Assembly (NCBI GenBank): GCA_023386155.1
Contig: JAEWKH010000012.1
Location: forward strand, 39,186-103,185
Length of the DNA: 64,000 nucleotides
Source: Pseudomonadota bacterium
Lineage (GTDB): Bacteria; Pseudomonadota; Alphaproteobacteria; Rhizobiales; Beijerinckiaceae
Direction: 5' to 3'
This document shows, piece after piece, positions 34,305 through 43,559 of the stretch (positions are counted from its first letter, which is position 1; every line of letters starts with the position of its first letter). The translations under genes and the position numbers were made by a program. The notes below the pieces were generated by a model. The model ran no database searches. It was not told the DNA's origin and was given only the letters and a program-made list of their open reading frames with translations.

Positions 34305-35369
34305 CTATTCGGCTGCCACGTCTCTATCTCGCTGCAACCAGCCGATGAAGAACGGCAGGACCAGTCCGATGCCGAGGAAGCGGACGAGGTGGTGGATGCC
34401 CACATAGAGAGGGTCGAGCCCGAGCACCAGCGCCAGCACGGTCATCGCCTCCAGCCCGCCGGGCGCGAAGGCGACGAGACCGTTGGCGAAGCTGACCCCA
34501 GCGAGCCAGGCCGCAGCACCGGCAAAAAGTGCCGCCACCACCATGCCGACCGTGAAGGAACCGAGCGCGGCCACCAGCGCCCTTCTGAGGGTCGAACGCT
34601 GGATATTGCGGAACCGCTCGGCAATGAAGAGCCCGATCAGCACGAGGCCTCCGGTGGCAATCACTGGGGGGATGACGCCTGTCACGAGCTCGGTGCCATG
34701 GCTGACGGAACTGACGATTGTGGCGCCGAGCAGGATCGGAGCGGCCACCTTCAGCTGCTTGAACACCGTCCCCAGAGCAAGCCCGCCGAGCAGGATGAAG
34801 GCCATGCCTCCCGGGCTCTCGATGGGAAGCCCTTCGCCCACCAAGGCGCCCGCCTGCCGCCCGCCGCCGGTCATCACCACGAGGCTCGGCAGCAGCGCGA
34901 TCAGCACGAAGAGACGGAAATTCTGCACGATCGCGATGGAGGCCACCTCGGCCTTCCGGTCGGCCGCCACGGCAAGGACCGTGGAGAGCGCGCCCGGAAC
35001 GGAGGCCAGCACCGCATCGGCCTTGCGCCAGCCCGACATGCGCACGAGCCAGGCGCTGGAGGTGGCGGAAATGACGACGACCCCGATGATCAGCAGGATG
35101 AGGCTGCCCGGATAGCGGCTCATCGCATCGATGGCCGCCGGGGTCACGGCCGCCCCCATGGCGGCCCCCGAGGTCAGCATGGCGGCATCGGCGAGCGCCT
35201 TCGGCAGAGGAACGGCCCAGCCGGTCAGGCCCCACAAGGTGGCGGCGATCGCCGCGCCGGACAGCCACGCGGCCGGAACGCCGAGCCAGTGGAAAACCAG
35301 CCCGCCGAGAGCGGCGACCAGGATTTGGACGAGATGGGCGAGGACGAGACGGATCACGGTTCTGCTCAA
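34305..35369 (-). CDS. AbrB-family membrane protein (duplicated helices)
   Basis: A 354-residue membrane protein of about ten helices in two similar halves, each with the small-residue-rich motif LSGAAIAATLWG or similar. This family is often labelled as ammonia-monooxygenase-related, which is a misnomer; members are probable transporters or regulators of unknown substrate. It is divergent from the FucU-like gene. Confidence 0.85.
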   Translation of the reverse strand: MSRTVIRLVLAHLVQILVAALGGLVFHWLGVPAAWLSGAAIAATLWGLTGWAVPLPKALADAAMLTSGAAMGAAVTPAAIDAMSRYPGSLILLIIGVVVISATSSAWLVRMSGWRKADAVLASVPGALSTVLAVAADRKAEVASIAIVQNFRLFVLIALLPSLVVMTGGGRQAGALVGEGLPIESPGGMAFILLGGLALGTVFKQLKVAAPILLGATIVSSVSHGTELVTGVIPPVIATGGLVLIGLFIAERFRNIQRSTLRRALVAALGSFTVGMVVAALFAGAAAWLAGVSFANGLVAFAPGGLEAMTVLALVLGLDPLYVGIHHLVRFLGIGLVLPFFIGWLQRDRDVAAE

Positions 35370-35511
35370 TGGACGTCCCGGCCTTTTACGTCAAATGCCC
35401 ATCGTGCGCAGATGCCATGCGGTCACGGTCTGTCCTGTCGGGGCTGAAGCGTTGCGGAGACCGCAAAAGCCTGCTGAGATTGCGCGGATCAAGCAAGACA
35501 TGGAGGAAACG

Positions 35512-35976
35512 GTGCTGCACGGAATCGACCCGGCGCTCAATGCCGATCTGCTGTATGTGCTCCGGGCCATGGGCCATGGCGACGACCTGGTGATCTGCGA
35601 TGCCAACTTTCCCGCCGATGCCATCGCACGCCACACGACCTATGGCCGCTTGATCCGCATGGACAATATCGGTTCGCCCCGGGCCATCCGCGCCGTCCTT
35701 TCGCTGATGCCGCTCGACAGCTTCGTCGAGTCCCCGGCGGAGCGCATGGAAGTCGTCGGCAACCCGGAGGAACTCCCGGCCATTCAGCGGGAGGCTCAAG
35801 AGGAGATCGACGCCGTCGCCCGGCGCGACGCCGGGCGCGATACTTGGCCGATGGGTTCGGTCGAACGCTTCGCCTTCTATGAGCGCGCGAAGAAGGCCTA
35901 TGCCGTCGTCGCCACGGGCGAGCGCCGCTTCTATGGCTGCTTCATCCTGAAGAAGGGTGTGATCCCGCCTCCCTAG
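35512..35976 (+). CDS. RbsD/FucU-family sugar mutarotase
   Basis: A 154-residue protein of the FucU type: LHGIDPALNADLLYVLRAMGHGDDLVICDANFPA contains the conserved H of the active site. A GTG start at 35512 is chosen: GGAGGA lies just before it and the protein then begins like known FucU proteins (M-L-x-G-I-D-P). The earlier ATG at 35500 is possible. The enzyme interconverts anomers of fucose or a similar sugar. Its stop TAG is the first part of a repeat. Confidence 0.88.
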   Translation: MLHGIDPALNADLLYVLRAMGHGDDLVICDANFPADAIARHTTYGRLIRMDNIGSPRAIRAVLSLMPLDSFVESPAERMEVVGNPEELPAIQREAQEEIDAVARRDAGRDTWPMGSVERFAFYERAKKAYAVVATGERRFYGCFILKKGVIPPP

Positions 35977-36152
35977 AGCATCGGCCCCAAAGGTGGACCC
36001 ACTTTTGGGATTCGATCCGATGCTCAATCCCTCAAGCGGCGCATCGTTGAGTGCGAAAAACCGGGTCCACTTTTTCGCACGATGCTTCTTCTCTCAGCTG
36101 GCGCATCGTTGATTGCGAAAAACCGGGTCCACTTTTTCGCACGATGCGCTAG
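35974..36152. repeat. Cluster of three palindromic repeats at the mutarotase end
   Basis: Three units lie in tandem. Unit 1 (35974-36024) begins on the stop codon as TAGAGCATCGG and ends TCCGATGCTC. Units 2 (36039-36085) and 3 (36101-36149) share GCGCATCGTTGA, a GCGAAAAACCGGGTCCACTT core and an end TTTTTCGCACGATGC; unit 3 is followed by TA. Units 2 and 3 are nearly identical, showing a recent duplication. Confidence 0.8.
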
Positions 36153-36162
36153 ACGAAATCCC

Positions 36163-37365
36163 TCAGGCCACGAGTCTCGGCAGGGCTTCGCCGATGCGTC
36201 GCACCGCCTCTTCCACGTCCTCTTGCCGGCGCAGGTAGCACAGGCGCAGGAAGCCCTCGCCCGCCTCGCCGAAGGCGGAGCCCGGGGCGAGGCCGACATT
36301 GGCCTCGTCGATGAGACGGAAGGCGATCTCCTTCGAGTTCGTGGCGCCCCTGATCTTCAGGAAGGCATAGAAGGCGCCGCTCGGCAGCGGCAATTCCACG
36401 AGGCCGGTTTCCGCCAGCCGCCCGACCACCTCCCGGCCATAGCGCGCCTTGGCGATCTGCTCGGCCAGGAAGCCCTCGCCCTGCTCGATGGCCGCCACGC
36501 CCGCGCGCTGGACGAAGACCGGCGTTCCGGAGGTCTGGTACTGCACGAGGTTCTCGATCACCGGCCCGAGAGCGGGCGGGGCTTCGAGCCAGCCGAGGCG
36601 CCAGCCCGTCATGGCCCAGTTCTTGGAAAAGGTCTGGATGAAGAGGATCCTGTCGTCCGGCGCCATCACATCGCGGAAGGAGGGCGCACGTCCCTCGACC
36701 GCAAGCGCCGGATCGTGGATGAAGCGGCCGTAGATTTCGTCGGCCACGATCCAGAGCCCATGGCTCCGGGCGAGATCGAGCGCGGCGCGAAGATCCGCCT
36801 GGCTGGCGACCCATCCGGTAGGGTTCGAGGGCGAGTTGATGACGAGGACGCGGGTGCGCGGCGTGATCGCCTTTTCGAGCCGCTCGAAGTCGAGATGCCA
36901 GCCCTTCCCGTCGATCGTCATCGGCACGGCGACGGGACGCGCGCCGGCAATGGTGATCGCACCGGCGAAGTTCGGCCAGGCCGGTGTCGGGACCAGCACC
37001 TCGTCGCCATTCCCGGCCAGCATGCGGAAGGCGATCTGCATCGCGGGCATGCCGCCCGAGGTGACGAAGAAGCGCTCCGGATCGAAGGCCTTGCCGTAGA
37101 CCTGCTCGTGGTAGCCGGCGATGGCCTGGCGCAACTCGGGAATGCCGCGCTGGTAGGTATAGAAGGTCTCGCCCTTCGCAAGCGACTGGGCGGCCGCCTC
37201 GCAGATGAAGGACGGCGTCGGCTGGTCGCCCTCGCCCACCCAGAGCGGGATGATGCCGGACTTGAGCCGGCCGTAGCTGAACACGTCGACGATTCCGCTC
37301 GTCGGCGCCTGCTCGGCCTCGGGGCGCAGATTGAGAACAGACGGAATCGACACGGACGCATTCAT
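36163..37365 (-). CDS. Class I/II aminotransferase
   Basis: From the ATG at 37365 (AAGGAAA upstream) the enzyme is 400 residues. The PLP-lysine motif is TFSKNWAMTGWRLGW, the substrate-carboxylate arginine is in FLRLCYLRR, and VINSPSNPTGWV and VADEIYGRF are the standard PLP-site segments. It belongs to the aspartate aminotransferase-like fold; the amino donor is unassigned. Confidence 0.9.
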   Translation of the reverse strand: MNASVSIPSVLNLRPEAEQAPTSGIVDVFSYGRLKSGIIPLWVGEGDQPTPSFICEAAAQSLAKGETFYTYQRGIPELRQAIAGYHEQVYGKAFDPERFFVTSGGMPAMQIAFRMLAGNGDEVLVPTPAWPNFAGAITIAGARPVAVPMTIDGKGWHLDFERLEKAITPRTRVLVINSPSNPTGWVASQADLRAALDLARSHGLWIVADEIYGRFIHDPALAVEGRAPSFRDVMAPDDRILFIQTFSKNWAMTGWRLGWLEAPPALGPVIENLVQYQTSGTPVFVQRAGVAAIEQGEGFLAEQIAKARYGREVVGRLAETGLVELPLPSGAFYAFLKIRGATNSKEIAFRLIDEANVGLAPGSAFGEAGEGFLRLCYLRRQEDVEEAVRRIGEALPRLVA

Positions 37366-37480
37366 GGGAGATTTCCTTGGAACGATGCGAACAGGCATGG
37401 CCCGTCCGCACGCTCAAGGCAAGCCTCGAATATGTCCCATGACAAAAGGCGAAGGGTCCGATCGAAACCCGTGATGGATC

Positions 37481-37915
37481 TCAGGTCGTGCGGCCCGTCT
37501 TCAGGAGATCCCGGATTTCCGTCAGCAGCTTCACGTCGGCCGGGACTTCCGGCGGCTTGTCGGCCGTGCCGGTCTTGGCATCCTCGGTGCGGCGCAGGCG
37601 GTTCATGCCCTTGACCAGCAGGAACAGGATCCAGGCGATGATGATGAAATTGATGGTGACCGTGATGAAGTTGCCCCAGCCGAGCACGGCGCCCTGCTTC
37701 TTGGCCTCGTCGAGCGACCCGGCCGTGACGTTGCCGGACAGGGCCGTGAAGTAGTTCGAGAAATCGAGGCCGCCGGTCACGGCCCCGATGATGGGCATGA
37801 AGATGTCGCCTACGAGAGAATCGACGATTCTGCCGAAGGCGACACCGATGATGATACCGATGGCCAGATCGACCACATTGCCGCGCAAGGCAAACTGCTT
37901 GAATTCATTCCACAT
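37481..37915 (-). CDS. mscL: Large-conductance mechanosensitive channel MscL
   Basis: A 144-residue two-helix channel with the conserved N-terminal amphipathic and first helix (FKQFALRGNVVDLAIGIIIGVAFG) and second helix FITVTINFIIIAWILFLLV, plus the usual charged C-terminal bundle. It forms an inner-membrane pore that opens on hypo-osmotic shock. Confidence 0.96.
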   Translation of the reverse strand: MWNEFKQFALRGNVVDLAIGIIIGVAFGRIVDSLVGDIFMPIIGAVTGGLDFSNYFTALSGNVTAGSLDEAKKQGAVLGWGNFITVTINFIIIAWILFLLVKGMNRLRRTEDAKTGTADKPPEVPADVKLLTEIRDLLKTGRTT

Positions 37916-37969
37916 AACCGGGCCTCTTTCCTTGTCTCCAAGTTAAAGCTGCCCGACTTGGGAGTTTCG

Positions 37970-38497
37970 TCAAGCGCCGCGGGCTGCCAGGAGATCCTGC
38001 AGGTCGAGGCGCTCCGTCACCATGGCGAGTTCTCCATCGGCCGTTCTCGGCCACTGGTCCTCCGGGCGGTCGACATAGAGTTCGATGCCGTTGCCGTCCG
38101 GATCACTCAGGTAAAGCGCCTCGCTGACCCCGTGGTCGCTTGCGCCTTGGAGCGGAATTCCGGCCTCGGCCAGCCGGTAGAGCGCATCGGCGAGGGCTGC
38201 CCGCGTCGGATAGAGAATCGCCACATGGTAGAGGCCCGTGGTGCCGGGAGGCGGCGGGGATCCGCCCCTGCTCTCCCAGGTGTTCAGGCCGATGTGATGA
38301 TGATAGCCCCCTGCCGAGACGAAGGCGGCCTGGGTCCCGTAACGCTGGATCAGCTCGAAGCCGAGCACCCCGCAATAGAAGGCGAGCGAGCGTTCGAGAT
38401 CGGCCACCTTCAGGTGGACATGGCCGATCCTGACGCCGGGATCGATGGGACGTGCGGCCGGGGTTCCGGTAGCATCGTGGGAAATGGGCTTGACCAT
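37970..38497 (-). CDS. VOC-family dioxygenase/glyoxalase-like protein
   Basis: From the ATG at 38497 the protein is 175 residues with two VOC-type beta-alpha-beta units: IGHVHLKVADLERSLAFYCGVLGFEL and GLYHVAILYPTRAALADALYRLAEAG. Metal ligands are the early H in HVHLK, H in YHVA and E in GNGIELYVDRPED, as in catechol 2,3-dioxygenase-like proteins. It starts ten bases after the DoxX gene and is probably cotranscribed. Confidence 0.88.
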   Translation of the reverse strand: MVKPISHDATGTPAARPIDPGVRIGHVHLKVADLERSLAFYCGVLGFELIQRYGTQAAFVSAGGYHHHIGLNTWESRGGSPPPPGTTGLYHVAILYPTRAALADALYRLAEAGIPLQGASDHGVSEALYLSDPDGNGIELYVDRPEDQWPRTADGELAMVTERLDLQDLLAARGA

Positions 38498-38507
38498 GGT
38501 GTATGCC

Positions 38508-38942
38508 TCAGGCTGAACGCGTCGACAACGCGGGAGACGCCTTCGCCGATCCGGCCCGCACCGCAAGGGCGCCATCGCCCAGGAGGGCCTGCGTCACGAG
38601 CGCGGCGATCCAGAAGGCCAGGTATTCCCACCCGCCGTTCGGATTGTTGAAGAAGAACCCGGCCGGGCCGTGGACGAAGACTATGGCGCCGAGAAGGATC
38701 GGGATCAGGGCGAGCGAGACCCAGCGGGTGAAGAAGCCGAGGATGAGGGCAACGCCGCCGGCGGCTTCGGCCGCAATGGTGAGATAGGCGAGCGCCGGAG
38801 GAAGGCCGAGGCTGCCGAAGAACTGGGCCGCGCCGGCCGGCGTGAACACGAAGGCCTTGAGGCCCGCATGGGCGAGGAACAGGACGCCGAGCGTGACGCG
38901 CAGGATCAGGGCGGCATAGGGAGCGGTGCGGATATCGATCAT
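38508..38942 (-). CDS. DoxX family membrane protein
   Basis: A 144-residue membrane protein with four helices, including LILRVTLGVLFLAHAGLKAF and the EAAGGVALILG segment. DoxX proteins are small redox- or respiration-associated membrane proteins. It is divergent from the LysR gene and upstream of the VOC gene, a common quinone/electrophile-response arrangement. Confidence 0.88.
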   Translation of the reverse strand: MIDIRTAPYAALILRVTLGVLFLAHAGLKAFVFTPAGAAQFFGSLGLPPALAYLTIAAEAAGGVALILGFFTRWVSLALIPILLGAIVFVHGPAGFFFNNPNGGWEYLAFWIAALVTQALLGDGALAVRAGSAKASPALSTRSA

Positions 38943-39044
38943 GGAGATCTCCTGAATATGGTGCTTCTCTATGACCTCAAACTCACGATATGATAATCCT
39001 CCTTATGGAATATCACTTCACACCACCAGAGTGAGATCATCCCA

Positions 39045-39959
39045 ATGCTCGACCGCGTGACGAGTATGCAGGTCTTCGTCCGGGTCGCGGCGCTCGGCAG
39101 TTTCTCCGCCGCGGCGCGAGCCCTCGGCCTGTCCCAGACCATGGTGACGAAGCATGTGGCCGCCCTCGAAGACCGGCTCGGCGTGAAGCTTCTGCACCGG
39201 TCCACCCGCAGGCTGGCGCTGACCGAAGGAGGCCGGAACTATCTGGCCGCCTGCGAGCGCATTCTCGCCGAGATCGAGGAGGCGGAAGCCTCTGCGAGCC
39301 TCGACCGGATCGAGCCCCGGGGGACGCTGCGGCTCAACGTTCCCCTCACCTTCGGCTTCCGGCAGGTCGTTCCGGCCCTCGCCGAGTTCAGCCGGCTTTA
39401 TCCCGCCGTGTCGTTCGATCTCGGGCTGGCCGACCGCTATGTCGACCTGATGGAGGAAGGCTGGGATCTGGCGATCCGGATCGGGCGGCTGAAGGATTCG
39501 AGCCTCGTGGCACGGCGGCTCGCCGCATGCCGGACCATCGTGTGCGCCTCGCCCGCCTATCTGCAGGAGCACGGAACGCCGCAGGCCCTGGACGACCTCG
39601 TCCGGCACAACTGCCTCGGCTATACCCTGCCGAGCGCCATCGGGGCGAACCGGTGGGCCTTCGGGGCGGATGGCGACATCGTGGTGCCGATCCAGGGCAA
39701 TCTGCGCGCCAACAACGGCGACGCCCTGCTGGCGGCCGCCGTCGCCGGACAGGGCCTGATCTATCAGCCGACCTTCATCGTGAGCGACAGCCTGCGCGAC
39801 GGCAGCCTCGTTCCGGTCCTGCGCACCTGCCCGACCTACGAGCCCTCCATCCATGCGGTCCTGCCATCGGGCCGGCAGGCTCCGGCCAAGGTCCGCGCCT
39901 TCGTGGCGTTCCTGGCCGGGCGCTTCGGGCCGGAACCGGAATGGGACCGGGGCCTGTGA
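39045..39959 (+). CDS. LysR-family transcriptional regulator
   Basis: A 304-residue regulator with an N-terminal winged helix (RVTSMQVFVRVAALGSFSAAARALGLSQTMVTKHVAALEDRLGVKLLHR) and a C-terminal effector-binding domain from about residue 90. Its layout is that of CrgA-like regulators. It is divergent from doxX-VOC across a gap of about 100 bases and probably controls them. Confidence 0.92.
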   Translation: MLDRVTSMQVFVRVAALGSFSAAARALGLSQTMVTKHVAALEDRLGVKLLHRSTRRLALTEGGRNYLAACERILAEIEEAEASASLDRIEPRGTLRLNVPLTFGFRQVVPALAEFSRLYPAVSFDLGLADRYVDLMEEGWDLAIRIGRLKDSSLVARRLAACRTIVCASPAYLQEHGTPQALDDLVRHNCLGYTLPSAIGANRWAFGADGDIVVPIQGNLRANNGDALLAAAVAGQGLIYQPTFIVSDSLRDGSLVPVLRTCPTYEPSIHAVLPSGRQAPAKVRAFVAFLAGRFGPEPEWDRGL

Positions 39960-40032
39960 CGCCTCCCGCGGTGGCGTTCATGGGCTGAACCCGCTAAAGC
40001 TATTTCAAGTTTGCTTGCGAGGGTTAAAGCCT

Positions 40033-43000
40033 ATGGTCGCCACCTGGGCCGTCGTGCTGTCGGCACTGGTTTATCTCTGCTTCCTGTTCACGGTGGCCCA
40101 TTGGGGCGACAATGGGGGGCGGCGCTTCATCCAGGGCCCTGCCCGCTCCACCATCGCGGCCCTTGCACTCGCCGTCTACTGCACGTCCTGGACCTTCTTC
40201 GGATCGGTGGGGCTCGCCAGTCATTCCGGCTTCGACTTCCTCGCCATCTATATCGGGCCGATCCTTGTCATCGGCCTGGGCTATCCCCTCGTCGCCCGGA
40301 TCGTCCGGGTGGCGAAGACGCAGAACATTTCCTCCATCGCCGACTTCGTCGCAGCCCGTTACGGCAAGAGCGAACGGGTCGCCGCCCTCGTCAGCCTGAT
40401 CGCCCTCGTCGGATCCATTCCTTACATCGCCCTGCAGCTGAAGGCGGTCTCGTCCTCCCTCGACGTCTTTCTGACGGCGGCCGACGAGACGTTCCTGTCC
40501 AAGCCCCCCTTCATCGGCGATCTCGCCCTCGTCGTCGCCTTCGTGCTGGCGGGCTTCGCCGTGGCTTTCGGCACGCGCCACACGGATGCGACCGAGCACC
40601 AGAACGGCCTGCTTCTCGCAATCTCCCTCGAGTCGGTGGTGAAGCTGATCGCCTTCCTGGTCGTCGGCGGCTACATCACCTTCGTGATGTTCGATGGCTA
40701 CGACGCCATCGTGCAGCGCCTCCACGCGCAGGGAACCAGCGCGGATCTGATGAGCCGGACCTCGGGGTTCGGCAGCTTCATCACCCTCACCCTGCTCTCG
40801 ACCTGCGCGGCGCTTCTCCTGCCGCGCCAGTTCCATGTGACGGTGGTCGAGAACCACGACATCGCGGATCTGAAGCGCACCGCCTGGCTGTTCCCGCTCT
40901 ATCTGGTTCTCATCAATCTCTTCGTGGTCCCGATTGCGCTCGCGGGGCTCGCCTCGTTTCCCGAAGGCACGGTCGACCGGGACATGACCCTGCTGGCCCT
41001 GCCGCTCAGCGGCAATGCCGGCGCCGTCGCGGTTCTCGCCTTCCTCGGCGGCTTCTCGGCGGCCACCGCCATGGTGATCGTCGATTCCGTCGCCGTGGCG
41101 GTGATGATCTCGAACCATCTCGTCATGCCCATCGTCCTGCGGCGGCGCGCCTTCGCCGGCGTCGATCACGGCAGCTTCGTGATCGGCGTGCGACGCGTCT
41201 CGATCGTGCTCGTCATTCTCCTGGGCTACCTCTATTACCGCGCTTCCGGCGAGGCGGCGCTTGCGGCCATCGGCCTGCTCTCCTTCGCGGCCATCGCGCA
41301 GGTCGCGCCCGCCTTCCTCGGGGGGCTCATCTGGTCGCGCGGCACGGCGTTCGGCGCCAGCGTCGGGCTCGTGGTCGGCTTCCTCACCTGGGCCTACACG
41401 CTTCTTCTCCCGAGCCTCGTCTGGGACGGCGTGTTCTGGTCCGACGTGGTCGTCACTGGCCCGTTCGGCATCTCGGCCCTCAAGCCGACATCCCTGTTCG
41501 GCGTCGATCTGCCCCAGCTCACCCACGGCGTCGTCTGGAGCCTGACGCTCAACATCCTCTGCTATATCGGCTTCTCGCTGTGGCGACCGGTGACGGCGAT
41601 GGAGCAGATCCAGGCCAATCTCTTCCTGGGCGAGGCCGCCGCCTCCGCGGCGCCGAGCTTCCGCCTGTTCCGCGCCAGCGTGACCGTCGGCGAGTTGCGC
41701 ACCACCGTCGCCCGTTATCTCGGAGAGGAACGGACCACGCGCTCCTTCGAGGGCTTCACCCATAGCCGCGGCCAGAGTCTGGAGCCCCGCGCGGAAGCCG
41801 ATGTCCATCTCCTGCGCTACGCGGAGCACCTCCTGGCTTCCGCGATCGGCACGGCGTCGTCACGGCTCGCGCTTTCGCTGCTGCTGCGCCGTCGCACGGT
41901 GTCGACGGAAGCGGCCCTCAAGCTGCTCGACGATGCCTCCGCGGCGATCCAGCACAGCCGCGATCTTCTCCAGCATGCGCTGAACTACGCCAAGCAGGGC
42001 ATCACCGTGCTCGACAGCGACCTGCGCGTGCTCGCCTGGAACCAGGCCTTCATCGACCTCTACGACATGCCGCCCAACTTCGTGCATGTGGGCATCAGCA
42101 TGGAGCGGATCGTTCACTACAACGCCTCCCGCGGATCCTATGGACCGGGCAGGATCGACGAGCTCGTCGAAGCCCGGCTCCACTCCTTCCGTCACGACGT
42201 GGAGCCCTTGCGGCTCAAGCTCTTTCCCTCCGGCAAGGTCATCGAGATCCGGTCGAACCAGTTGCCCGACGGCGGCCACGTGACCACCTACACGGACGTG
42301 ACGGAGACCGTTCTGGCGGAAGAGGCGAGCCGGCGCGCCAACGAGACGCTGGAACAGCGCGTGCGCGAGCGGACCGAGGAGCTGACGCGCCTCAACGAGG
42401 CCCTGCGCAGCGCGAAGGCCGAAGCCGACGAGGCGAACATCTCCAAGACGCGCTTCCTCGCGGCCGCTTCGCACGACATTCTCCAGCCGCTCAATGCCGC
42501 GCGGCTCTATGCGGTTTCGCTCGTGGAGCGGGACCGCGAGGCCGGCGATGCGACGCTGGCCGAGAACATCGATGCGTCGCTCGACGCGGTCGAGGAAATC
42601 CTGACCGCCATCCTGGACATCTCGCGCCTCGACACAGGCGCCATGAAGCCGCAATGGTCGAGCTTCCGCATCGACGAGCTGTTCCGCCAGCTGCAGCGCG
42701 AGTTCGAGCCCGTGGCCCGCAACAAAGGGCTGAAGCTCACCTTCGTTCTGTCTTCCCTGACGGTGCGCTCCGACCGGCGCCTCATGCGGCGCCTGCTGCA
42801 GAACCTGATCTCCAACGCGATCAAGTACACGCCATCGGGCCGGGTGCTAGTCGGCGGGCGCCGCCGCGGCGGCCATCTCGTGCTGGAGGTATGGGACACG
42901 GGCCTCGGCATTCCGTCCTCCAAGCAGCGCGTCGTGTTCCGCGAATTCCAGCGTCTCGATCAGGGCATGAAGGCTGCGCGCGGTCTCGGTCTCGGCCTCT

Positions 43001-43542
43001 CCATCGTCGAGCGCATCGGCCGCGTGCTCAAGCACCCGATCACGTTGAACTCGGAGGTCGGACGCGGCTCGGTGTTCCGGGTCGAGGTTCCGGTGGTGGC
43101 GGCTCTTCCGGCCACGGCCGCCACGCCCGAGCTGCCGAAGCCCGCCGCGACCGTCCTGTCGGGCTTGCGCATCCTCGTCATCGACAACGAGCCAGCCATC
43201 CTCGAAGGCATGCGCCTGCTTCTCTCGGGCTGGGGCTGCGATACCTGGACCGCATCCGATCTCGAAGGCGCCTATCAGGCCTTGAGAACGCACAAGGCCC
43301 TGCCGGAAGTGATCGTCGCCGATTACCACCTCGACGACACGGACGGCCTTGAGCTCATCAAGGCCCTGCGCTGGAAGACCCAGGTCGACACGCCCGCCGT
43401 GCTCGTGACCGCCGACCGCACGCCGGCCGTGCGCGAAGCGGCGGCTGCCATGAGCATCCACGTGCTCAACAAGCCGCTGAAACCCGCGGCCCTGCGAGCC
43501 CTGCTGACGCAGTGGCGGGCCACGAAGGTGGCGGCGGAGTAG
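40033..43542 (+). CDS. Hybrid sensor histidine kinase with SLC5 sodium/solute transporter domain
   Basis: A 1169-residue protein. Residues about 1-530 form an SLC5 sodium:solute symporter-like membrane domain of a dozen or more helices. A PAS domain follows at about 645-770, a coiled coil, then a histidine kinase with the phospho-accepting H814 in AAASHDILQPLNA, N-box NLISNAIKYTP and G-box DTGLGIP. A receiver at the end has the aspartate D1097 in VADYHLDDTDG. The general form resembles CbrA/PrlS-type sensors that couple nutrient transport to signalling. No response regulator gene is adjacent. Confidence 0.9.
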   Translation: MVATWAVVLSALVYLCFLFTVAHWGDNGGRRFIQGPARSTIAALALAVYCTSWTFFGSVGLASHSGFDFLAIYIGPILVIGLGYPLVARIVRVAKTQNISSIADFVAARYGKSERVAALVSLIALVGSIPYIALQLKAVSSSLDVFLTAADETFLSKPPFIGDLALVVAFVLAGFAVAFGTRHTDATEHQNGLLLAISLESVVKLIAFLVVGGYITFVMFDGYDAIVQRLHAQGTSADLMSRTSGFGSFITLTLLSTCAALLLPRQFHVTVVENHDIADLKRTAWLFPLYLVLINLFVVPIALAGLASFPEGTVDRDMTLLALPLSGNAGAVAVLAFLGGFSAATAMVIVDSVAVAVMISNHLVMPIVLRRRAFAGVDHGSFVIGVRRVSIVLVILLGYLYYRASGEAALAAIGLLSFAAIAQVAPAFLGGLIWSRGTAFGASVGLVVGFLTWAYTLLLPSLVWDGVFWSDVVVTGPFGISALKPTSLFGVDLPQLTHGVVWSLTLNILCYIGFSLWRPVTAMEQIQANLFLGEAAASAAPSFRLFRASVTVGELRTTVARYLGEERTTRSFEGFTHSRGQSLEPRAEADVHLLRYAEHLLASAIGTASSRLALSLLLRRRTVSTEAALKLLDDASAAIQHSRDLLQHALNYAKQGITVLDSDLRVLAWNQAFIDLYDMPPNFVHVGISMERIVHYNASRGSYGPGRIDELVEARLHSFRHDVEPLRLKLFPSGKVIEIRSNQLPDGGHVTTYTDVTETVLAEEASRRANETLEQRVRERTEELTRLNEALRSAKAEADEANISKTRFLAAASHDILQPLNAARLYAVSLVERDREAGDATLAENIDASLDAVEEILTAILDISRLDTGAMKPQWSSFRIDELFRQLQREFEPVARNKGLKLTFVLSSLTVRSDRRLMRRLLQNLISNAIKYTPSGRVLVGGRRRGGHLVLEVWDTGLGIPSSKQRVVFREFQRLDQGMKAARGLGLGLSIVERIGRVLKHPITLNSEVGRGSVFRVEVPVVAALPATAATPELPKPAATVLSGLRILVIDNEPAILEGMRLLLSGWGCDTWTASDLEGAYQALRTHKALPEVIVADYHLDDTDGLELIKALRWKTQVDTPAVLVTADRTPAVREAAAAMSIHVLNKPLKPAALRALLTQWRATKVAAE

Positions 43543-43559
43543 GCCTTCCGGAGCGACCG

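Noticed and set aside
34305..35369. Ammonia monooxygenase
   Set aside because: The family is sometimes labelled that way, but the protein is a duplicated AbrB-type membrane protein without copper-site motifs.
35974..36152. Possible small CRISPR array
   Set aside because: The repeats are palindromic intergenic elements in two or three copies with unequal spacing and also occur elsewhere in the window. No cas genes are present.
40024..41829. 601-codon open frame opposite the hybrid kinase
   Set aside because: Acidic and histidine-rich repeats come from reversing hydrophobic codons; no start signal or domain.
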